DNA of 5,295 nucleotides from JBDSGC01 sp046594105 (GTDB lineage Bacteria; Acidobacteriota; Thermoanaerobaculia; Gp7-AA8). The translations under genes were made by a program, and so were the position numbers. Location of the stretch: positions 1 to 5,295 of the forward strand of contig JBKJQB010000155.1 of NCBI GenBank assembly GCA_046594105.1, in the 5' to 3' direction. The first letter of the stretch is position 1; each line of letters opens with the position of its first letter. A model generated the notes under the pieces. The model had not been told where the DNA came from. It did no database searches and was given only the letters and a program-made list of their open reading frames with translations. Positions 1 through 5,099 of this stretch are shown piece by piece.

Positions 1-14
1 AGCCCACGCTTGCA

Positions 15-98
15 AGCCCGCGTAGCGGGCGACAGAAGCGCAACGTAGTCGCCCTGCGATCCAACTCCGGACCTCTTCTGTCGCCCGCTACGCGGGCT
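15..98. repeat. 24-bp perfect inverted repeat with nested hairpins
   Basis: Positions 15-38 are the exact reverse complement of 75-98 (24 of 24 bases), separated by a 36-nt spacer. Each arm also contains its own small palindrome, GCCCGC-3 nt-GCGGGC, so the DNA or its RNA can fold either as one long stem or as two small hairpins. A further 6-bp match lies outside it (1-6 AGCCCA with 108-113 TGGGCT), so the element may continue beyond the window edge. It encodes no protein I can recognise. The arrangement fits a REP/BIME-like or MITE-like dispersed intergenic repeat. A role in ending transcription of the leftward helicase gene is possible but unproven. Confidence 0.8.
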
Positions 99-120
99 CG
101 TTTCTGATGGGCTCGGAGAA

Positions 121-169
121 CCCCCGGCTTGCGCCGGGGGCTAAATTCTTGCGCCCGCTGACGCGGGCG
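121..169. repeat. Two adjacent GC-rich hairpins downstream of the helicase gene
   Basis: Hairpin one has an 8-bp stem, CCCCCGGC at 121-128 and GCCGGGGG at 133-140, with the 4-nt loop TTGC. Hairpin two has a 7-bp stem, CGCCCGC at 152-158 and GCGGGCG at 163-169, with the loop TGAC. Read leftward, in the helicase direction, hairpin one is followed by TTCTCC, which is only weakly T-rich. Read rightward it is followed by CTAAATTCTT. They could act as a weak bidirectional terminator. The second stem shares its GCCCGC/GCGGGC core with the arms of the large inverted repeat at 15-98, so they may equally belong to the same repeat family. Both lie about 200 nt beyond the helicase stop, which is far for a dedicated terminator. 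Confidence 0.6.
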
Positions 170-307
170 GAGGACAGATCTGAGGTTCCGGCCCCTTGAT
201 TCCAGCAGCGAGAGCGCCCGCAACCCCGGATAGAACCTTGGAGTTTCTTGGAAGCTGGGAAACAGCGCGATGAGCCGATGAGTGGGAGATGAACGTGCGC
301 TCCGTGG

Positions 308-359
308 TTCTGAGCGAAGCGAACGTAGCCCCGGCCTGCCTCGCGATTCAGGATGACGA
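308..359. repeat. Degenerate copy of the dispersed 'TCAGGATGACGA' repeat
   Basis: TCAGGATGACGA at 348-359 is identical to 5048-5059 and is the reverse complement of 4939-4950, the two ends of the palindromic element at the other side of the window. The stretch TTCTGAGCGAAGCGAA at 308-323 resembles the other end of that element (CCTGAGGCGCGAAG at 4947-4960), so this may be an internally deleted copy about 50 bp long. It stops 10 nt short of the helicase stop codon. The remainder of 170-307 shows nothing I can support: no plausible gene, and no strong hairpin. Confidence 0.45.
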
Positions 360-369
360 AACCTCCGAA

Positions 370-2769
370 TCACACCTTGATCAGCTTCGCGTATTTGGCG
401 ATGAACTTCTTCGATCCGGCGCGCTCGAAGTAGACCGTGAGCTTCGCATCGCCGCCCGACCCTTCCATGGTCAGGATCGTGCCCTCGCCGAACTGTTCGT
501 GGCGCACGCGGGTGCCTCGCTTGTATTCGGTGGTCGCCTGGGGACGCGAGGACGCTGCGGCGATGGCAGAGGGATCGAACTGCACGGGTGCGTCTTTGAA
601 AAACGAGAGCACGCCGTTGACTGACTCGTTCTTGCGCGGAGCGGGCGGAGCCGAGGCTGCGCGCGAAGGGGGGGGAAGCGGCGAGGGACGGGAGGGGGGG
701 CGCGCATTCGACGAGGGCCGGCTGTAACCGGACGACGACGATCCACCCCGTCGCGATGGCTCACCCGAGTAGCGGTCGGTGTAGCGGTCCGAACCGCCCA
801 TCGGCTTTTCCCGCCAGGAGGGCGCTTCGGAGCTGTAGCGAGTGCGTGCCAGACGCGTTTCTTCGCGCACTTCCTCCGGGATCTCCGCCAGAAACGGAGA
901 CGGACTCTGTTCGCGGAACTGGCCGTGCAGCCGCCGCTCCAGACAGTGGACGCAGTAGAGCTGCTCGCGCGCCCTGGTCATGCCGACATAGCAGAGCCGG
1001 CGCTCTTCCTCCAGGTCTTCATTCTTGTCCAGCGACTGCGAGTGCGGCAGCACGCCTTCCTCGAGTCCGGTGAGGAAGACCACCTTGAACTCCAGCCCTT
1101 TCGCCGCGTGCAACGTCATCAAGGTCACGCCCTTCTGCGACTCGTAGCGGTCGAGATCCGACATCAGCGTCAGCGAGTCGAGGTAGTCGGCCAGCGAAGC
1201 GCCCTCGTTCTGCTCCCAGTACTCGCGAGAGGAGTTCAGGAGCTCGTCGATGTTCTGCAGCCTTGACTCATCCTGGATGTCGCGCGACTCCGACAACATG
1301 CGCCGGTAGCCGGTGCGCAGCAGCAGGTAATCCATGAACTCCGGCAGTGGATTGGTCACCACGCGCTGCAGATCGTGAATGATGTCGCGGAACTCCTTGA
1401 CCGCTTTGGCAGCGCGCGGCGGAAGGAACGCCAGGTCGCCTTCCAGCACGGTCCACAGGGAAACGTTCTGCGACGTGGCCGCCTCATTCAGCGCCTTGGT
1501 GCTGGTGTCACCGATGCCGCGGGAGGGCACGTTGATCACCCGATCGATCGACGGGGTGTCATGCGGACGGATGGCCAGCCGCAGGAAGGACAGCACGTCC
1601 TTGATCTCGGCGCGCTCGTAAAACTTCACGCCGCCCACCACCGAGTAGGGGATGTTCGCGCGCAGCAACTCTTCTTCGAACGGTCTGGACTGCGCGTTGG
1701 TGCGGAACAGCACCGCGTAGTCGGTCAGCGCATACCGATTCCGCGCGCCGGTGATCTTCTCGATGACGAACTGCGCCTCTTCCCGCTCGTTGCTGCAGGT
1801 CACGATGCGCACCGGTTCTCCGCTGCCATCGGCGGTGAACAGCGTCTTTCCTTTCCGGGCGATGTTGTTGGAGACGACGCCGGTGGCCGCCGCGAGGATG
1901 TTTCCCGTGGAGCGGTAGTTCTGCTCCAGCTTGATGATGCGCGCGCCGGGAAAGTCGCGCTCGAAATTGAGGATGTTGTTGATGTCGGCGCCGCGGAACC
2001 GGTAGATCGACTGGTCCTCGTCGCCCACTGCCACCACGTTGCCACGCGGTCCCGTCAGCGCCTTGATGAGCATGTACTGCGCGCGGTTGGTGTCCTGGTA
2101 CTCGTCGACCAGCAGGTGCTGGAACCGGCCGTGAATCTCCTCGCGGACATCCTCGTGCTGTTCGATGAGCTGCACGTACTTGCCGATCAGGTCGTCGAAG
2201 TCCATGGCGTCGAATTCCTTCAGACGCTTCTGGTACATCCGATAGACCTCGGCGACGCGTGCGCCGAAAAAATCGAGGTTGGTCTTCTCGTATTCAGCGG
2301 GGCCGATCAGCTCATTCTTCGCGTGGGAGATACGGGTGAGCACCGACCGCGGCGGAAAGGCCTCATCATTCATCTGCAGCTCGCGCATGCAGCGCCGCAC
2401 CAGGGTCATCTGGTCGGAGGTGTCGTAGACCGCAAACGACTTCGTGTATCCGAGGCGGTCGGCGTAACGGCGGAGCATGCGGAGCGAGGTGGAGTGGAAG
2501 GTCCCGATCCACGGCTTGCCGCCGATGTTGGGGACGAGGCGCTCGACACGATGCAGCATTTCGGCAGCCGCTTTGTTGGTGAAGGTCACCGCCAGAATGT
2601 TGGAAGGGTGAACCCCATGCTCACCGATGAGCCAGCCGATGCGGTAGGTGATGACCCGCGTTTTTCCCGAGCCGGCGCCGGCAAGAACCAGCAGCGGCCC
2701 GTCGCCGTGCGTGGCGGCCTCGCGCTGTTGAGGGTTCAGTCCGGTGAGGTCGATCCCCAGGTCGATCAT
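370..2769 (-). CDS. UvrD/PcrA-type ATP-dependent 3'-5' DNA helicase
   Basis: A superfamily 1A helicase that unwinds DNA in repair and in clearing replication or transcription conflicts. Numbered on 799 residues from the ATG at 2769, all motifs are intact: Q motif LNPQQ 11-15, Walker A GAGSGKT 31-37, motif Ia TFTNKAA 62-68, GTFHS 89-93, DEYQD 222-226 (DE pair), QSIYRFRGA 253-261, motif IV LEQNYRS 281-287, VPSRGIG 414-420, motif V TLMTLHAAKGLEF 549-561 and motif VI VGMTRAR 595-601 with its arginine finger. A Ser/Pro/Arg/Gly-rich, probably disordered linker follows (about 638-713). The end (749-799) is the Tudor-like PcrA/UvrD C-terminal domain, which in PcrA contacts RNA polymerase. ATG 2769 is chosen because the conserved part begins about 12 residues later, as is usual in the family, and upstream codons are less GC-ending. 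However, ATG 2769 has no ribosome binding site, while in-frame GTG 2925 has AAGGAG six bases ahead and would add 52 residues. Whether to name it pcrA or uvrD cannot be decided here. Confidence 0.95.
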   Translation of the reverse strand: MIDLGIDLTGLNPQQREAATHGDGPLLVLAGAGSGKTRVITYRIGWLIGEHGVHPSNILAVTFTNKAAAEMLHRVERLVPNIGGKPWIGTFHSTSLRMLRRYADRLGYTKSFAVYDTSDQMTLVRRCMRELQMNDEAFPPRSVLTRISHAKNELIGPAEYEKTNLDFFGARVAEVYRMYQKRLKEFDAMDFDDLIGKYVQLIEQHEDVREEIHGRFQHLLVDEYQDTNRAQYMLIKALTGPRGNVVAVGDEDQSIYRFRGADINNILNFERDFPGARIIKLEQNYRSTGNILAAATGVVSNNIARKGKTLFTADGSGEPVRIVTCSNEREEAQFVIEKITGARNRYALTDYAVLFRTNAQSRPFEEELLRANIPYSVVGGVKFYERAEIKDVLSFLRLAIRPHDTPSIDRVINVPSRGIGDTSTKALNEAATSQNVSLWTVLEGDLAFLPPRAAKAVKEFRDIIHDLQRVVTNPLPEFMDYLLLRTGYRRMLSESRDIQDESRLQNIDELLNSSREYWEQNEGASLADYLDSLTLMSDLDRYESQKGVTLMTLHAAKGLEFKVVFLTGLEEGVLPHSQSLDKNEDLEEERRLCYVGMTRAREQLYCVHCLERRLHGQFREQSPSPFLAEIPEEVREETRLARTRYSSEAPSWREKPMGGSDRYTDRYSGEPSRRGGSSSSGYSRPSSNARPPSRPSPLPPPSRAASAPPAPRKNESVNGVLSFFKDAPVQFDPSAIAAASSRPQATTEYKRGTRVRHEQFGEGTILTMEGSGGDAKLTVYFERAGSKKFIAKYAKLIKV

Positions 2770-2922
2770 TGACCGGATGGTAACGCGAATGACTACCGCG
2801 GCATTCTGGTTTGGAGAGAGGACGATATCGCCGTGGGCCTGATGTATTTCGCACGTCGGCGAGGCGGTGACCGTGGCTCCCGGGCCACGTAAACGAACTC
2901 CGCACCCGGACAGTCTGTGATC

Positions 2923-2937
2923 CACACGGAACTCCTT
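2923..2937 (-). promoter_or_regulatory. Strong ribosome binding site with alternative GTG start for the helicase
   Basis: On the minus strand AAGGAG (2937-2932) lies exactly six bases before GTG (2925-2923), which is in frame with the helicase with no intervening stop. This is the best ribosome binding site near the gene. The added 52 residues have no motif I recognise, and roughly 63% of their codons end in G or C, including AGA, TTA and ATA, which looks poorly coding. A second GTG two bases upstream (2927-2925) would open a 43-codon frame that ends just before ATG 2769, so the site might instead drive a leader peptide. Confidence 0.5.
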
Positions 2938-2944
2938 GTTCCGT
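2926..2944. promoter_or_regulatory. 19-bp perfect dyad, possible operator (LexA-like) between divergent genes
   Basis: ACGGAAC (2926-2932) and GTTCCGT (2938-2944) are perfect 7-bp inverted arms around TCCTT. The core GAAC-N5-GTTC resembles the GAAC-N4-GTTC SOS box of Bacillus-type LexA but has one extra central base. UvrD/PcrA helicases are SOS-regulated in several bacteria, so an SOS operator is a reasonable idea. The spacing mismatch keeps it tentative. On the minus-strand RNA the same sequence is a hairpin whose loop holds most of the AAGGAG ribosome binding site, so it could act at the RNA level instead. Confidence 0.4.
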
Positions 2945-2975
2945 ATTACACTGGCGCTTCATTGAGGACCGGCAA
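2945..2975 (-). promoter_or_regulatory. Candidate sigma70-like promoter for the helicase gene
   Basis: On the minus strand TTGCCG (2975-2970, 4 of 6 matches to TTGACA) and TGTAAT (2950-2945, 5 of 6 matches to TATAAT) are separated by 19 bases, longer than the ideal 17. Transcription would begin near 2938, inside the 19-bp dyad and just before the AAGGAG/GTG start. That position would suit repression by a protein bound to the dyad. The match is weak and found by eye, so confidence is low. I see no comparably good promoter for tatA on the plus strand. Confidence 0.25.
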
Positions 2976-2999
2976 ATCGGTCCTCCAGGCCATCGGAGG
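2964..2999 (+). promoter_or_regulatory. tatA leader hairpin that may compete with a ribosome-site hairpin
   Basis: GAGGACCG (2964-2971) pairs perfectly with CGGTCCTC (2978-2985) around a 6-nt loop, and a G-U pair can extend the stem to 9 bp. The 3' arm runs into CCTCC (2982-2986), which is fully complementary to the tatA ribosome binding site GGAGG (2995-2999). The leader can therefore form either the upstream stem, leaving GGAGG free, or a 5-bp stem with an 8-nt loop that hides it. The upstream stem is longer and should win at equilibrium. No known riboswitch class is recognised. Confidence 0.4.
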
Positions 3000-3004
3000 C
3001 TTCC

Positions 3005-3187
3005 ATGTTTGGTTCACTCGGAGTGCCGGAACTACTGATCATCTTCGCCATCATTTTGGTGGTTTTCGGCGCGGGGAAGCTCCCGCAGCTGGGCAAAGGA
3101 CTTGGCGAAGGGATTTCCAACTTCCGCGACGGTCTCAAGAACCGGGACGAGAAGAAGCCTGCGCTCGAAGAGAAGAAGAACGCGTAA
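3005..3187 (+). CDS. tatA: Sec-independent protein translocase subunit TatA/TatE
   Basis: A 60-residue membrane protein of the twin-arginine translocation system. TatA subunits oligomerise around substrate-bound TatBC to let folded proteins with RR signal peptides cross the cytoplasmic membrane. The sequence has the full family layout: a short N-terminus, a transmembrane helix at about residues 8-22 (PELLIIFAIILVVFG), the conserved FG hinge (21-22) and KLP (25-27), an amphipathic helix rich in glycine and lysine (about 28-45), and a charged Lys/Glu tail. The length is at the short end for TatA. The FG-GKLP form and short tail favour TatA/E over TatB. ATG 3005 has GGAGG five bases upstream. 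No tatB or tatC lies in the window, so these must be encoded elsewhere. It heads a likely three-gene unit, with 24 nt to the next gene. Confidence 0.95.
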   Translation: MFGSLGVPELLIIFAIILVVFGAGKLPQLGKGLGEGISNFRDGLKNRDEKKPALEEKKNA

Positions 3188-3211
3188 CTGCTTCTCCTCG
3201 GAACCCTTTTC

Positions 3212-3991
3212 GTGGCGCCATTCACCCCTGAGCCCGCCGCCCCGCTCTACATCACGGAACTCGCAGAGACTCCTCTTCCACAGGTTCTCGCGAAAATCTA
3301 CCAGTACCGCGCCCCGGGCCGGCTCGACTGCTCCCGTGGAGAAGAGGTCAAGCGCATCTATCTGGAGCGCGGCGAAATCATCTTCGCCACCACCAACCAG
3401 ATCTCGGAATCCCTCGGCGACCGGCTCATGCGCGAAGGCCGCATCACCCGCGCCGATTACGACGCCAGCCTCGAGCGTGTCCGCGCCACCGGCAAGCGCC
3501 ACGGCACCGCCCTGGTGGAGATGAAACTCCTGAACCAGGAGGATCTGAATCAAGCGGTTCAGGCGCAAATCGAGGAGATTCTCTGGACGATCTTTGCGTG
3601 GGACTTCGGCACGGTGGGGTTCACCCCGGGAAGGGACAAGCGCCTGGAGTTCATCAAGGTGCGGATCAGCGTGCCGGCGGCAGTGATGCAGGGAGTTCGT
3701 CGGATGCCGGACCCCAAGGCCATCGTGGCGCGTTTGGGCGCGCGCTCCACGATCTATGACCGAACCGGTGTGCAGCTCGAGAATTACGAGTCAGAGGAAA
3801 GTGAGTCGCGTCTTCTGGAGCACATCGACGGAAAGCGCGCGCTGTCCGACCTGGTGAACACGGCACCGCTCGATCCAGCGGACAACGCCCGCCTGCTCTA
3901 CGGAATGCTCACACTCGGCCTGATCACTGTCCGCGAGACGACACTGATCAAAGTGAAACTGAAGACCAACGCTGACGGAAAATACCAGTGA
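3212..3991 (+). CDS. DUF4388 (PATAN-like) domain protein of unknown function
   Basis: A predicted cytoplasmic protein of 259 residues with no signal peptide or membrane segment. Residues of about 20-105 match the DUF4388 pattern: a 'GRLDC...K-RIYLERGEIIFATT' strand-turn-strand segment (36-61), then helical repeats 'LGDRLMREGRIT' (69-79) and 'GTALVEMKLLNQEDL' (98-112), followed by 'EEILWTIFAWDFGTVGF' (121-137). A C-terminal part (about 200-240, LLEHIDGKRALSDLV...LLYGMLTLGLI) looks like a further helical or winged-helix-type repeat. Related domains occur in regulators such as cyanobacterial PatA and in many myxobacterial and acidobacterial proteins, often beside receiver domains; no receiver domain is present here. 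The start is a GTG with no good ribosome binding site. The gene lies in the same reading frame as tatA, separated by its TAA and eight sense codons. Its stop overlaps the next start by 4 nt, which suggests translational coupling. The biochemical role is unknown. Confidence 0.85.
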   Translation: MAPFTPEPAAPLYITELAETPLPQVLAKIYQYRAPGRLDCSRGEEVKRIYLERGEIIFATTNQISESLGDRLMREGRITRADYDASLERVRATGKRHGTALVEMKLLNQEDLNQAVQAQIEEILWTIFAWDFGTVGFTPGRDKRLEFIKVRISVPAAVMQGVRRMPDPKAIVARLGARSTIYDRTGVQLENYESEESESRLLEHIDGKRALSDLVNTAPLDPADNARLLYGMLTLGLITVRETTLIKVKLKTNADGKYQ

Positions 3992-4851
3992 CCCTCCGCT
4001 GGCTGGTCACAGGCGCGGCGGGCATGGTCGGCCACGATGTCGTGCGCGAACTCCAGCAGCGGCACGAAGACGTCGTGGCGTTGCGTCGCGCCGATCTCGA
4101 CATCGCCAACGCCTCCGCCGTCCACGCTCGGCTCGAAACCATTCGACCGGACATCATCGTCAACTGCGCAGCCTACACGCGCGTGGACGATGCCGAGAAA
4201 GACGAGCCGGCCGCCAACGACATCAATGGATCGGCAGTGCGCTCTCTGGCCAGCGCAGCGAACACCTGCGGAGCACTCTTCACGCATCTCTCCACCGACT
4301 TCGTCTTCGACGGGACGAAGCGTCTGCCCTACGAGGTCGATGACACGCCGGCTCCCCTGTCCGCGTATGGACGATCGAAGCTCCTCGGCGAACAGGCGGC
4401 CGCCGAGGCGAGCGCGTTCGTGATCCTGCGCACCGCGTGGCTGTTCGGAACCCATGGCCCGAATTTCGTCGAGGCCATCCGCAACCAGGTACGCAAGGGG
4501 ACCAACCCTTTACGCGTCGTTGACGATCAAAGGGGTCGTCCGACCTACACACCGCATCTGGCGCGCGCCATCGTCGAGCTGTCGATTCTGGCGCACCATT
4601 CCGGGGATGCCCGGGGAATCGTGCACTACGCCGACGAAAACGAATGCACCTGGTTCGACTTCGCAAGAGAGATCGTTTCACTGACGGGCGCAGCGACGGA
4701 GATCAAGGCCGTGAGCACATCGGAGTTCGTTCGACCGGCGCCGAGGCCGGCGTATTCGGTTCTGTCGACAGAGCGCTACGAGAGCCTCACGGGCGCGAAG
4801 CCTCAGTCCTGGCGCGACGGGCTGCGCCAGTATTTCTCACTGCGCCCGTAG
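3988..4851 (+). CDS. rfbD: dTDP-4-dehydrorhamnose reductase (RmlD/RfbD)
   Basis: An extended short-chain dehydrogenase/reductase of 287 residues, the usual family length. It reduces dTDP-4-dehydro-L-rhamnose to dTDP-L-rhamnose with NAD(P)H, the last step of dTDP-rhamnose synthesis for surface polysaccharide. Visible signatures are the Rossmann nucleotide-binding GAAGMVG (9-15), DLD near 36-38, NCAAYTRVDDAE (59-70), STDFVFDG (102-109) supplying the catalytic Ser/Thr, YGRSK (127-131) with catalytic Tyr127 and Lys131, RTAWLFG (148-154), and DDQRGRPTYTPHLA (179-192) in the sugar-binding region. The GTG start overlaps the upstream TGA (GTGA, 3988-3991), and only a weak GGAAA lies upstream, so translation is probably coupled to the DUF4388 gene. 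No rmlA, rmlB or rmlC is nearby, although these often cluster with rmlD. A related NDP-sugar reductase specificity cannot be excluded. Confidence 0.92.
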   Translation: MTLRWLVTGAAGMVGHDVVRELQQRHEDVVALRRADLDIANASAVHARLETIRPDIIVNCAAYTRVDDAEKDEPAANDINGSAVRSLASAANTCGALFTHLSTDFVFDGTKRLPYEVDDTPAPLSAYGRSKLLGEQAAAEASAFVILRTAWLFGTHGPNFVEAIRNQVRKGTNPLRVVDDQRGRPTYTPHLARAIVELSILAHHSGDARGIVHYADENECTWFDFAREIVSLTGAATEIKAVSTSEFVRPAPRPAYSVLSTERYESLTGAKPQSWRDGLRQYFSLRP

Positions 4852-4864
4852 CCGGCACGGCCGG

Positions 4865-4933
4865 CGGCGTTGGTTCGCAAAGCGTCCGCCACGATTTTGG
4901 TCTCAGTCGCGTTCACTCGGCGTTGGTTCGCAA
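4865..4933 (+). repeat. Pair of 16-nt direct repeats
   Basis: CGGCGTTGGTTCGCAA occurs at 4865-4880 and again, identically, at 4918-4933, 53 nt apart start to start. The first copy lies 13 nt after the reductase stop codon, and the second abuts the palindromic element that begins at 4939. Such a pair can arise from a local duplication or mark the edge of an inserted repeat. The sequence between the copies has no recognisable feature. Confidence 0.75.
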
Positions 4934-4938
4934 GGATC

Positions 4939-5059
4939 TCGTCATCCTGAGGCGCGAAGACGCCGAAGGATCTGCAGCGTCGCAACTGCTCCCAGCAACA
5001 TCCGCGTGATTGCAGATCCTTCGCTTCCCGCCCACCACCCACACCGCTCAGGATGACGA
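4939..5059. repeat. 121-bp interrupted palindrome (REP/MITE-like) between convergent genes
   Basis: The outer arms TCGTCATCCTGAG (4939-4951) and CTCAGGATGACGA (5047-5059) are perfect 13-bp inverted repeats. Inner arms CGAAGGATCTGCA (4964-4976) and TGCAGATCCTTCG (5011-5023) are another perfect 13 bp. The segments between inner and outer arms are unpaired and differ in length, and the central loop is 34 nt. There is no open reading frame of its own and no transposase, so it would be non-autonomous. Lying between the rightward reductase and the leftward tlyA-like gene, its RNA stem could also limit read-through in both directions, although there is no T-tract typical of an intrinsic terminator. 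Confidence 0.8.
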
Positions 5060-5099
5060 TCGGGATTTCTTCGTGACGGCGACAGCGTCTGCCGGCTGG

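Noticed and set aside
1..369. CRISPR array or small structured RNA in the left spacer
   Set aside because: The repeats are inverted, not regularly spaced direct repeats, and no known RNA family pattern (tRNA, SRP, RNase P, tmRNA) is recognisable.
289..624. Plus-strand open frame of 111 codons near the left end
   Set aside because: Most of it is antisense to the helicase C-terminus and the rest crosses the degenerate repeat. No motif and no convincing ribosome binding site.
471..764. Alternative minus-strand frame of 97 codons inside the helicase linker
   Set aside because: It arises from the GC-rich low-complexity segment, overlaps the helicase frame completely and contains no domain.
1375..2772. 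465-codon open frame on the plus strand opposite the helicase
   Set aside because: It lies wholly antisense to a gene with every helicase motif intact. Its translation is rich in Val, Asp, Arg and His with no recognisable domain, as expected from the complement of GC-rich codons.
2936..2964. Plus-strand sigma70 promoter for tatA (TTGTTC with TCATTG or TTCATT)
   Set aside because: The -10 candidates match the consensus at only about three of six positions, which is too weak to annotate.
3032..3568. 178-codon minus-strand open frame over tatA and the DUF4388 start
   Set aside because: It is antisense to two well-supported genes, has no family motif, and its composition mirrors the GC-biased codons of the plus strand.
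4851..4865. GCCGGC-ACG-GCCGGC hairpin at the reductase stop codon as an intrinsic terminator
   Set aside because: The 6-bp stem has a 3-nt loop and is followed by GGCGTTGG, not a T-run. GCCGGC is self-complementary and common in GC-rich DNA.
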